This document shows, piece by piece, positions 60,501-64,000 of a stretch of DNA of 64,000 nucleotides. The stretch covers positions 186,001-250,000 of the forward strand of contig JANCRA010000116.1 of assembly GCA_024362935.1 (NCBI GenBank). The letters are read 5' to 3'. The first letter of the stretch is position 1, and every line of letters starts with the position of its first letter. The DNA is from Setophaga petechia. Its lineage: Eukaryota; Chordata; Aves; Passeriformes; Parulidae. Both the position numbers and the translations under genes were made by a program. The notes under the pieces are model-generated. The model saw nothing but the letters and a program-made list of their open reading frames with translations, was not told the origin of the DNA and did not search any database.

Positions 60501-62129
60501 CCATGGAATGGTTTGGGTGGGAAGGGACCTTAAATCCCACCCAGTGTCACCCCATCCATGTTCAGGGACACCTCCCACTGTCCCAGGTGGATCCAGCCTG
60601 GCCTTGGGCACTGCCAGGGATCCAGGGGCAGCCCCAGCAAATCTGGGAATTCCAGCCCAGCCAGGAATCCCTTGCCCAGATCCCAGCCCAATCTCCCCTT
60701 TCCCAGTGGGAGCCATTCCCTGGGTGCTGTCCCTCTGTCCCTTGTCCCCAGTCCCTCTCCAGCTCTCCTGGAGCCCCTCCAGGAACTCTGAGGATTCCCT
60801 GGATTTTTCCCTTCTCCAGGAGAACATTCCCAGCTCTCCCAGCCTGGCTCCAGCCCTACAGCACCTCTGGGGTCTCCTCTGCATTTATTCCAGCAGCTCC
60901 ATGGCAGGGGTGGCCCTGGATGGTCCATTCCCACCCAACCCAAATTCACCATTCTGTGATTGACCCCTCAAAAACTTCCACACAGGGGCCAGAACCCCTC
61001 AGTGAGGGAGGTTCTTGTGTGCCAGGGCCAGGAGGTTCTTTTGGGGCCTCTCACCTGAAGACCCCAGCCCATTTCTTCAGCAGGGTCTCGCTGTACTGGT
61101 CCTGGATCTCCAGCAGCATGTCAAAGAGCTGGTTCACAGGGAAGCCATAGCCCTGCAGAGCAGCAGGAAGGGAATGAAACCCCCAGCAGGCAGCTGGGGA
61201 TCACTGTCTGTATTTAACAGGGGCAAATCCTCCTTTCCACCACCCCTGGGGATCCTCATCTGTATTTAACAGGGGCAAATCCTCCTTTCCACCACCCCTG
61301 GGGATCCTTGTCTGTATTCAACAGGGGCAAATCCTGCTCTAGCAACACCCCTGGGGATCACTGTCTGTGTTTAACAGGGGCAAATTCTCCTTTCCACCAC
61401 CCCTGGGGATCATTGTCTGTATTCAACAGGGGCAAATCCTCCTTTTCACCACCCCTGGGGATCCTCATCTGTATTTAACAGGGGCAAATCCTCCTCCAGC
61501 ACCACCCCTGGTGCAGTTGGGGATCCTTGTCTGTATTTAACAGGGGAAAATCCTCCTTTCCACCACCCCTGGGCATCATTGTCTGTATATAGCAGGGGCA
61601 AATCCTCCTTTTCACCACCCCTGGGCATCATTGTCTGTATTTAACAGGGGCACATCCTCCTCCAGCACCACCCCTGGGGCTCCTTGTCTGTATTTTACAG
61701 GGGTAAATCCTCCTTTCCACCACCCCTGGGGATCACTGTCTGTACTTAACAGGGGCAAATCCTCCTCCAGCACCATCCCTGGGCATCACTGTCTGTATTT
61801 AACAGGGGCAAATCCTTCTCTAGCACCACCCCTGGTGCAGCCTGAGGGGCCCAGGGGGTGATTGACCAAGGGAGCAGCACCCAGAGCTATCCCAGGCTCA
61901 AACTTGGTCCTCACGCAGACCAAACCTGGCTGTCCCTCAGGTCATCCCAAAAAAAAATCTGGCCTTTTTTTGGCCTAGAAATGCCAAATAGAGCTTGGCC
62001 AGCCCAGGTACCAAAGCACTGCTGGAGCCCTGGGAGCACCAGGAGAGCCCCACGTACCTGCAGCGTGTCAGCAAAGAGCACAATGAGGTTCTTCAGGTCC
62101 AACACCAGGCTGGGGTCAGAGCAGTAGGA
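15436..62129 (-). CDS. EXOC6B: EXOC6B (exocyst complex component 6B, Sec15B), internal 9-exon portion
   Basis: Sec15 is a subunit of the octameric exocyst, which tethers secretory vesicles to the plasma membrane. Its C-terminal helical domain binds Rab GTPases such as Rab11 in the Drosophila homologue. Nine minus-strand exons join without a frame break: 62058-62129, 61055-61152, 60238-60343, 59263-59372, 54785-54896, 53158-53292, 51318-51497, 29244-29385 and 15436-15509, in transcription order. They give 343 residues, about residues 390-732 of human EXOC6B by recall, which covers most of the C-terminal domain. EXOC6B rather than EXOC6 is indicated by [36 protein letters not shown] and [13 protein letters not shown]. 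No start or stop codon lies in the window. The 5' exons lie beyond 64000, and the exons for the final approximately 79 residues (the WDWSTYL region) were not found down to position 1. The gene looks intact, with no frameshift or internal stop. Confidence 0.97.
15880..16110. promoter_or_regulatory. Possible regulatory element with an octamer site
   Basis: Perfect ATTTGCAT at 16011-16018, with cattaattatcagg and cgctgaaggaattttctaat nearby, no repeat similarity. Confidence 0.28.
17468..17675 (+). mobile_element. CR1 LINE 3' end
   Basis: gggagggtgggcaggccctg to ccatcccaaaccattcccca. Confidence 0.85.
18396..18519. repeat. 17-bp minisatellite, about 7 copies
   Basis: Unit agatttcatcccaagac with variants at two positions. 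Confidence 0.9.
18570..18690 (+). mobile_element. CR1 LINE 3' terminal fragment with duplicated tail
   Basis: The tail ggtattttccatcccaaac is repeated as ggtcttttacatcccaaacc 40 bp later. Confidence 0.65.
18812..18910 (+). mobile_element. CR1 LINE 3' terminal fragment
   Basis: Begins ctctggaaccttctagagaa and ends catccccagccaatataaag. Its flank aaggaagctactggatgaag resembles the flank after 18690, so this and the previous copy may be one local duplication. Confidence 0.65.
19040..19142 (+). mobile_element. CR1 LINE 3' terminal fragment
   Basis: ctctggaaccttctagcaag to acaattctaggattctatga; the terminal octamers are clear. Third member of a local series with 18570 and 18812. Confidence 0.7.
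19167..19350. repeat. Diverged 40-46-bp tandem repeat, 4-5 copies
   Basis: Core agctgatattctctgtgtc then a varied agaagaaattatgta segment; spacing between cores varies. Confidence 0.8.
20305..20690. repeat. 52-bp minisatellite, about 7 copies
   Basis: Each unit includes gataaagccttggaaggcca and a tcctggaaaagccaagtgat segment. Confidence 0.92.
21437..21580 (-). mobile_element. CR1 LINE fragment
   Basis: catccctggaagtgtccaag, with the body in the opposite sense continuing ccagggacagccacagcttc to caggaattccttgccaggat; mixed orientation at its start suggests a rearranged copy. Confidence 0.6.
21640..21890 (-). mobile_element. CR1 LINE fragment of the 4132 type
   Basis: aaaatcatcacggctggaaa, then cagcagcaccagggccacca and the leading edge of the 30-bp array that follows. 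Confidence 0.7.
21937..22073. repeat. 30-bp tandem repeat, 4.5 copies
   Basis: agcccctgcccagctcctca then gggattctgc; copies at 21937, 21967, 21997, 22027 and 22057 with almost no change, embedded in a CR1 5' edge. Confidence 0.93.
22451..23632. repeat. 474-bp tandem repeat, 2.5 copies
   Basis: Copies start at 22451, 22925 and 23396 with actgctggattg. The third stops at caaaataacc. Differences between copies are few. A further copy lies at 25660-26142. Confidence 0.95.
24055..24420. repeat. AT-rich (TATA)n low-complexity block
   Basis: About 360 bp almost wholly A and T, with many self-complementary tatata runs. Confidence 0.95.
25302..25355. repeat. 16-bp repeat at a CR1 3' terminus
   Basis: cagaatcccaaaatct three times at 25302, 25318 and 25334; 16 is twice the octamer that ends CR1 elements. 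Confidence 0.8.
25342..25550 (-). mobile_element. CR1 LINE 3' fragment
   Basis: tggtttgggttggaagggac to cccagtgggagccattccct, missing the middle aagcccc module; preceded by the 16-bp repeat at 25302. Confidence 0.85.
25660..26142. repeat. Separated copy of the 474-bp repeat
   Basis: The 3' part of a unit (25660-25762) followed by a nearly full next unit (25763-26142), so the tandem phase is kept. The 2-kb gap holds an AT-rich block and a CR1 copy. Confidence 0.93.
26888..27020 (+). mobile_element. CR1 LINE 3' end
   Basis: ccctggagccctggaagtgt to cacccaaagcattccaggat. Confidence 0.8.
27070..27092. repeat. Homopolymer of 23 G
   Basis: Uninterrupted G run after tggatattt. Homopolymer length in assemblies is uncertain. 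Confidence 0.9.
27181..27690. repeat. 26-bp minisatellite, about 19 copies
   Basis: Core ggatgaatcccaacaaatcc plus atccca; variants alternate aagaat with atgaat. Confidence 0.94.
28538..28692. repeat. 26-bp minisatellite, 6 copies
   Basis: ttccatttaattcctaatct then acccta; units at 28538, 28564, 28590, 28616, 28642 and 28667. Confidence 0.9.
28715..28952. repeat. Compound AT-rich microsatellite
   Basis: Successive runs of ataaat, then atagatat, then aatgta, then gaaata, giving strand-biased A-rich sequence. Confidence 0.95.
29244..29385 (-). CDS. EXOC6B: EXOC6B coding exon (window exon 8 of 9)
   Basis: 142 nt, starts phase 0 and ends with one base (C) of a split Gln codon. It encodes [40 protein letters not shown] and LDVEECE. 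Acceptor tttgtcctgcag, donor AAC|gtaaga. Forty-four of 47 third positions are G or [14 protein letters not shown] is the EXOC6B form. A 44-bp minisatellite begins about 33 bp upstream of the acceptor. Confidence 0.98.
29419..29965. repeat. 44-bp minisatellite, about 12 copies, beside exon 8 acceptor
   Basis: Units contain cctcagtaaagccaccagag and aacttctccagagcagcc. It starts about 33 bp from the acceptor at 29386. Confidence 0.93.
30172..30325 (-). mobile_element. CR1 LINE 3' fragment
   Basis: gggaatcatggaatgtttgg to gttcccacccacaacctgat. Confidence 0.75.
31133..31440 (-). mobile_element. CR1 LINE fragment, a third subfamily
   Basis: Marked by ccaagccctggccctgcaca, gagagtgtgtccaacactcc and ccattccctgggagcctgga. 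Longest fragment of this type here. Confidence 0.75.
31683..31980 (-). mobile_element. CR1 LINE 3' fragment, long form
   Basis: gaaccatggaatggtttggg to ttctccaggggaacacccct; its 5' edge merges into the 277-bp segment duplicated at 34653. Confidence 0.85.
31960..32236. repeat. 277-bp segment duplicated at 34653-34928 (copy 1)
   Basis: cttctccaggggaacacccc to gagagagtgaatgagaagtg. About ten differences from copy 2, roughly 96% identity by eye, offset 2693 bp. Confidence 0.92.
33403..34372. repeat. C-rich minisatellite of mixed 27- and 17-bp units, about 970 bp
   Basis: Long unit includes ccctcccaaaatcattaccc then accccaa; short unit ccctcccaaaatggtta. Intermixed in irregular order. The complementary strand carries repeated GGGTTGGGGTGGGT-type tracts. 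Confidence 0.95.
34653..34928. repeat. 277-bp segment duplicated at 31960-32236 (copy 2)
   Basis: Same orientation as copy 1; together they flank the large C-rich minisatellite. Confidence 0.92.
35390..35757. repeat. Minisatellite with units of about 59-85 bp, about 5-6 copies
   Basis: Core ctctggacacacaggaaggt, ccagaaggttccctgtggct; some units add a cactgccctccctgtgccac insert. Confidence 0.9.
35838..36000 (-). mobile_element. CR1 LINE fragment of the 4132 type
   Basis: agcatcactgaggctggaaa to aaagcccagtgtccatcctg. Confidence 0.65.
36110..36300. promoter_or_regulatory. Possible regulatory element
   Basis: Within 190 bp: tgtttagac (FOX-like), ggccaat, caattagc, ttaattaa, ctatcaaag (TCF/LEF-like) and cccattaatc, next to a short CpG-rich run. 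Non-repetitive and lacking any open frame. Suggestive of a conserved enhancer but conservation cannot be tested here. Confidence 0.35.
36338..36475 (-). mobile_element. CR1 LINE 3' fragment
   Basis: gggaatcgtggaatgggttg to tccaggggcagccacagcct. Confidence 0.75.
38208..38752. repeat. 26-bp minisatellite with 52-bp alternation, about 20 copies
   Basis: ttggatccatgggatgctcc tcagcc alternates with ttggaccaatgggatgttcc, giving a dimer pattern. Confidence 0.94.
40171..40375. repeat. (AAGGG)41 pentanucleotide microsatellite
   Basis: 205 bp without a single interruption, preceded by ggggg and followed by cctca. The EXOC6B transcript would carry CCCTT repeats. Confidence 0.98.
40930..41150 (-). mobile_element. 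CR1 LINE 3' fragment
   Basis: aatcacagaatcctggaatg to attccttcccaatattccat. Confidence 0.85.
41365..41670. promoter_or_regulatory. Possible regulatory element
   Basis: Non-repetitive sequence with tgccaattacggcagcagg, gctgattaaatgcag and taattacaattcg, low in CR1-like content and unlike its surroundings in base composition. Confidence 0.3.
44523..44680 (-). mobile_element. CR1 LINE 3' fragment
   Basis: aaaccatggaatcccaggct to catccagcctggctttggac. Confidence 0.8.
45114..45143 (-). CDS. EXOC6B: Candidate EXOC6B cassette microexon (30 nt)
   Basis: A 30-nt open segment between strong splice signals, inside the 21.9-kb intron that separates exons ending HLP and beginning GKV. The 3' site reads ctgac, then a pyrimidine-rich run ending gtcctctgtag; the 5' site is TCG|gtgagtacc. 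It is exactly ten codons, [10 protein letters not shown], and the host intron is phase 0, so inclusion adds ten residues without a frame change. Strand and phase both agree with the gene. The sequence around it is not a recognised repeat. It is inferred from signals only. Neural microexons in vesicle-traffic genes are a known class; whether this one is known I cannot say. Confidence 0.6.
45360..45665 (-). mobile_element. CR1 LINE 3' fragment, long form
   Basis: tgtcacagattcctggaatg to gtccctctccagctctcctg; the nearest repeat to the candidate microexon, starting 217 bp away. Confidence 0.85.
46440..46890. promoter_or_regulatory. Possible regulatory element
   Basis: Contains ccctgtcaatgcca, tttacattaac, aatcagccatcaaag and, further on, atgttaattatgctttgatt. 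Non-repetitive, about 1.3 kb on the high-coordinate side of the candidate microexon, hence upstream of it in the transcript. Confidence 0.28.
47061..48150 (+). repeat. About 270-bp tandem array, 4 copies, containing a CR1-like module
   Basis: cccagaaaactgcaacgtgc or cccagagaagtacaacatgc recurs at 47061, 47334, 47598 and 47870. Each unit also holds tggacaacttgatccagttg and agatgtc, which resemble a CR1 3' module; the final unit runs into a fuller CR1-like tail. Confidence 0.88.
50817..51207 (+). mobile_element. Solo LTR of an endogenous retrovirus
   Basis: 391 bp beginning TGTCACAGAC and ending CGGTCACA, flanked by cccttc at 50811-50816 and 51208-51213, a perfect 6-bp duplication. AATAAA lies at 51129-51134. 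It resembles LTRs abundant in songbird genomes, by recognition only. Its plus orientation is antisense to EXOC6B and it sits about 110 bp from the exon 7 donor side (51317). No coding remnants accompany it. Confidence 0.88.
51318..51497 (-). CDS. EXOC6B: EXOC6B coding exon (window exon 7 of 9)
   Basis: 180 nt, phase 0 to phase 0, 60 residues beginning [20 protein letters not shown] and ending [10 protein letters not shown]. Acceptor cctcattcccag, donor CCG|gtgagc. All 60 codons end in G or C. The stretch [14 protein letters not shown] differs from human (WMTGDLGNKASDYL by recall) by several changes towards G+C-rich codons, while flanking residues are nearly invariant. A 34-bp minisatellite starts about 27 bp upstream of the acceptor. 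Confidence 0.98.
51524..52165. repeat. 34-bp minisatellite, about 19 copies, beside exon 7 acceptor
   Basis: aatcctacaggggatggggg then ctccacaccagcaa; starts about 27 bp from the acceptor at 51498 and becomes more diverged with distance. Confidence 0.95.
53121..53154 (-). repeat. Intronic tandem copy of the exon 6 end
   Basis: agctctacgggaccaccacc follows the donor directly, repeating the last bases of exon 6 (agctctacgggaccaccacc, ttcaag). The copy has one extra acc and ends cttcaggg. Confidence 0.9.
53158..53292 (-). CDS. EXOC6B: EXOC6B coding exon (window exon 6 of 9)
   Basis: 135 nt, phase 0 to phase 0, 45 residues: [20 protein letters not shown], then [20 protein letters not shown], then TTTFK. 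Acceptor gcctccccag, donor AAG|gtgagc. Forty-four of 45 third positions are G or C. The last approximately 28 bases of the exon recur directly in the intron past the donor (53121-53154) as an imperfect tandem copy with a few changes and no usable GT at the equivalent place. Confidence 0.98.
54041..54096. repeat. 28-bp tandem duplication
   Basis: caattagtaactccttgttt at 54042 and caattagtaacaccttgttt at 54070. Confidence 0.85.
54522..54745 (-). mobile_element. CR1 LINE 3' fragment
   Basis: aatcacacaatccaggaatg to cctgccctctggcagaggga; a short internal deletion removes the cagccac module. Confidence 0.8.
54785..54896 (-). CDS. EXOC6B: EXOC6B coding exon (window exon 5 of 9)
   Basis: 112 nt: one base completing Ser, then 37 codons, [20 protein letters not shown], then [17 protein letters not shown]. 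Acceptor ttgcttcacag, donor GAG|gtggga. NVIKRKN distinguishes EXOC6B from EXOC6, which carries a different sequence here. Third-position G+C is moderate (23 of 37). Confidence 0.97.
55303..55345 (-). mobile_element. CR1 LINE head fragment
   Basis: agaaccatggaatgctcagg then ttggaagggatcttaaaag; only the 3' terminus of the element. Confidence 0.55.
55458..55835 (-). mobile_element. CR1 LINE 3' fragment, long form
   Basis: cagaatcccagagtggtttg to gaacattcccagttccccca, one of the near-identical long copies. Confidence 0.9.
56275..56435 (+). mobile_element. CR1 LINE 3' fragment
   Basis: gatgggattttgggaaggaa to gacagtgggaggtgtccctg; an interruption replaces the expected tail. Confidence 0.85.
57666..58035 (-). 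mobile_element. CR1 LINE 3' fragment, long form
   Basis: gcatgggtcaggtgggaagg to ttctccaggggaacattccc; closest match to the copy at 60500. Confidence 0.9.
58690..59145 (+). mobile_element. CR1 LINE 3' end split by an LTR insertion
   Basis: Left piece 58690-58768 (tggaattccctggaagcatc to tccagtgatgggtttg), right piece 59097-59145 (ggtttggagacgacccccaa to cccaaaccatgctgggatct). The solo LTR lies between them. Confidence 0.8.
58769..59096 (+). mobile_element. Solo LTR of an endogenous retrovirus, nested in a CR1 copy
   Basis: 328 bp starting TGTGGACAG and ending CTCGTCA, flanked on both sides by ggtttg (58763-58768 and 59097-59102), a perfect 6-bp target duplication. TATAAAAG at 59015-59022 and AATAAA at 59037-59042 are spaced as in a compact U3-R region. 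Removing the element and one duplication joins two CR1 pieces into a continuous CR1 3' end. No internal viral sequence is present. The 6-bp duplication fits a class II (ERVK-like) element. Confidence 0.85.
59263..59372 (-). CDS. EXOC6B: EXOC6B coding exon (window exon 4 of 9)
   Basis: 110 nt, phase 0 start, two bases (AG) carried into the next exon as a split Ser codon. It encodes [20 protein letters not shown] and then [16 protein letters not shown]. The acceptor follows ccctgttttccag, and the donor is CAG|gtgggg, a weaker but acceptable 5' splice site. Sequence agreement with EXOC6B is near complete (Ser for Asn in KVYSQI). Confidence 0.97.
60238..60343 (-). CDS. EXOC6B: EXOC6B coding exon (window exon 3 of 9)
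   Basis: 106 nt, one base finishing the split Arg codon and then 35 codons: [20 protein letters not shown], then [15 protein letters not shown]. Acceptor cctctcccag, donor AAG|gtaaat. This exon has the lowest G+C at third positions in the window (19 of 35), unlike exons 6-8. The segment [10 protein letters not shown] corresponds to FPFQDIELEK in the human protein by recall. Confidence 0.97.
60500..60862 (-). mobile_element. CR1 LINE 3' fragment, long form
   Basis: gaaccatggaatggtttggg to gagaacattcccagctctcc; lacks the short aagccccaatgtcca module after gtggatcc. Confidence 0.9.
61055..61152 (-). CDS. EXOC6B: EXOC6B coding exon (window exon 2 of 9)
   Basis: 98 nt, starts in phase 0 and leaves two bases (AG) that complete an Arg codon in the next exon. 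It encodes [20 protein letters not shown] and then [12 protein letters not shown]. Acceptor ctctgcag, donor CAG|gtgaga. Human has Val where this exon has its first Gly, as I recall it; the difference sits exactly on the splice junction. Just upstream of the acceptor, from 61197, a 52-bp minisatellite begins, so the branch-point region is squeezed into about 45 bp. Confidence 0.97.
61197..61855. repeat. 52-bp minisatellite, about 12 copies, beside exon 2 acceptor
   Basis: ggggatcactgtctgtattt, aacaggggcaaatcctcctt, tccaccacccct; alternates between two variants (tttccaccac and ccagcaccac). Confidence 0.95.
62058..62129 (-). CDS. EXOC6B: EXOC6B coding exon (window exon 1 of 9)
   Basis: 72 nt, phase 0 at both ends, 24 residues beginning [14 protein letters not shown] and ending FADTLQ. 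The acceptor is a pyrimidine-rich tract ending ctctccag and the donor is CAG|gtacgt. It matches the start of the conserved Sec15 C-terminal domain, and the one clear difference from my recall of human is Ser for Asn after SDP. Twenty of 24 third positions are G or C. No preceding exon (expected to end near ALRTHS) was seen between 62130 and 64000, so that intron exceeds 1.8 kb. Confidence 0.97.
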
Positions 62130-64000
62130 CTGGAGAGGAGGGCAGAGAGGAAAACACGGCTGTGACTGCAGGGCACAGCCCAAACCCTGCCCTGAGCCCC
62201 TCTGTGCCACCAGGGCTCTGACCAACACTGCCCAGGAGCAGCGAGGGCAGGGCTGATAAGGGTGATAAGGCTGATAAGGCTCTGCTCCCTGGGCTGGAAA
62301 AGGTTCTGAGCTGCCCCAGAGATACCTGAGGTGTGTCTAAAACTGCCCAGAAACTGCTGGGCAGTGAGAGGAGATGGCTCCCATGGTGTTGTCACCGTGG
62401 GACGGGGTGACATTTAATATTTACCTCTCCTTTCGTTTGCCTCTCATTTAATATTTACTGTGTTGTGTCTGACGGTAATGAAGCATCTCAGCCAGGCTGA
62501 GGGAAAACACGCTGGGCTCCAGCTCCAGCACGGGGATTTCTCCTGCTCCAAACCCCCCAGACACAGCTCAGTGTCCCCAGAGCAGCCCCAGTCCCACCCT
62601 GAGCAGCCAAAAATGTGCTGCAAAAATGTGGAGTTTGAGACAGAGGCTGCCCAAATATAGAATCAGTGATCCCAGGCTGGAAAGGGAGTGGGATTTAAAG
62701 CTCGCTGGAAACTCCAGGAGGAACAGCTCCATTAATCAGAGGCAAGGACTGGGAGACACACGTTTTCCATCTCCCTGTCCAAAAAGGAGAGTCAGGAAGA
62801 AAGATAATGCCCTGAAGCATCAGCAGTGATTAAAGATGTCCCCGTCTGCGGCCAGGAGGAAAATCCAGGGATAAATTTGTCTGCCTTGGAAGGATCCAAA
62901 CGGCCTCAGCAAGGTGAGAGACCCTCCCTCAGATCCCAGTTTTTTGGGATGCAGGGCACTGGTTGAACTGGGAGTGCTCAGGGCAAATAAATGGCGGTGG
63001 CCACAGGGGTTGGGAAATCAGGGAATGTTTTGTGCTTGCTGAAAAAGCCTCCCCTGGCAGCCACTCCGTGCGTTCCCTTTGGCACCACTTGAAACAACCT
63101 GAGTGGCAACAAAGCTGGGAACACCAAAAAAACCCCGTGGCTGGGCCTGCCTCAGCCTCCTGCTGCCAGCTCCCAGAAAATCCCACTTAAACAAAAACAA
63201 ACACAGGTTTGCAGCTGGGGGGGTTGGGGTTTATCCCCCCTGGCAGCACAGGGGGGGAAGAGGAGGCTTTGCAGTCACCTGGATGGGGATGGAGAACACC
63301 AGGAATGTTCTGGGGTCCCTCATCCCACAGAGATCCAGGTTCATCAGAGAGATCCGTGTCCATCTCTTCCCATATTTCCACCCTTGATCTCTCCTGAGAT
63401 TCTCTCCCTCTGAATTTGGTTTCTCAGCCCATTCACAGCCGTGAAATTTAAGGGATCAAGATGATCTCTAAGGTCCCCTCAGACTGAAACCACTCTGAGA
63501 TTCTCTGATCATGTGTGCCAAAAAGATGTTTTAGCCCTCAGTTTTCTGGGAAAAAATCAACTTTCCAGTCACGTGGATGGGGATGGAGAACACCAGGAAC
63601 CTTCTGGGGTCCCTCATCCAAGAAAGATCCAGGTTCATCAGAGAGATCCGTGTCCTTCTCTTCCCATATTTTCACCCAAGGTGCTCCTGGCTCTCTTCTG
63701 GGGTTCTCTCTCTGGATTTGGTTTTTCAGCCCATTTCCAGCCCATTTTTAGCCCATTTTTCAGCCATGAAATTTAAGGAATCAAGATGATCTCTAAGGTC
63801 CCCGCCAACACAAACCACCCTGGGATTCTCCAATCCTGTACCAAACAAGGTCATGATTCAGTGTGCCAAAAAGATGCTTTTCCTCCCAGTTTTCTGGGAA
63901 AAATCAACTTTCCAATCACCTGGATGGGGATGGAGAACACCAAGAAAATTCTGAGGTCCCTCATCCCAGAGAGATCCAGGTGCATGGAATGGTGTGAGGT
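62130..64000 (-). other. EXOC6B: EXOC6B intron upstream of exon 1 of the window (partial)
   Basis: No exon was found. 62130-63270 is single-copy with a possible weak CR1 head near 62660; from 63276 to the window edge a tandem repeat of about 300 bp per unit occupies the sequence. Confidence 0.85.
63276..64000. repeat. Tandem repeat of 294-347 bp, at least 2.3 copies
   Basis: acctggatggggatggagaa begins units at 63276, 63570 and 63917; each holds a CR1-like tail (tctctaaggtcccc, accaccctgggattctcc). The array runs off the window. Confidence 0.92.

Overview
The window is vertebrate nuclear DNA and most likely avian, probably a songbird. Three things point to this: dozens of short CR1-type LINE 3' fragments, two compact solo LTRs with 6-bp target duplications, and a gene with short exons, well-formed GT-AG introns and many minisatellites. 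This placement rests on recognition of repeat families, not on a search.

I can support only one protein-coding gene. It is the middle to C-terminal part of EXOC6B (exocyst subunit Sec15B) on the minus strand. Nine coding exons run from 62129 down to 15436. Together they total 1029 nt and encode 343 residues, roughly residues 390-732 of the about 811-residue human protein as I recall it. Every junction keeps frame and uses GT-AG. The first half of the gene lies beyond 64000 and the last approximately 79 codons lie below position 1. Diagnostic residues fit EXOC6B rather than its paralogue EXOC6. A tenth, unlisted exon is proposed at 45114-45143. It is 30 nt, phase 0 and has strong splice sites, and it would insert [10 protein letters not shown] between the seventh and eighth constitutive exons as a cassette microexon.

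Layout. 1-15435: intron after the last visible exon, with CR1 fragments and a CpG-rich block at 14920-15310 close to exon 9. 15510-29243: intron 8, holding 17-, 52- and 30-bp tandem repeats, a 474-bp tandem repeat, an AT-rich block, a 23-base G run and 26-bp arrays. 29386-51317: intron 7 (21.9 kb), holding the candidate microexon, a 970-bp C-rich minisatellite, a 26-bp array, an uninterrupted (AAGGG)41 tract, a 270-bp tandem array, a solo LTR and several non-repetitive stretches rich in homeodomain-type motifs. 51498-62057: the compact exon cluster, with arrays directly beside some acceptors and a solo LTR nested inside a CR1 copy. 62130-64000: upstream intron ending in a tandem array of about 300 bp per unit.

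The most unusual points are the candidate microexon, the placement of three unrelated minisatellites 27-45 bp upstream of the acceptors of three exons, a duplicated exon end just past a donor site, and the datable nested LTR insertion. I saw no tRNA, rRNA, CRISPR array or second protein gene.
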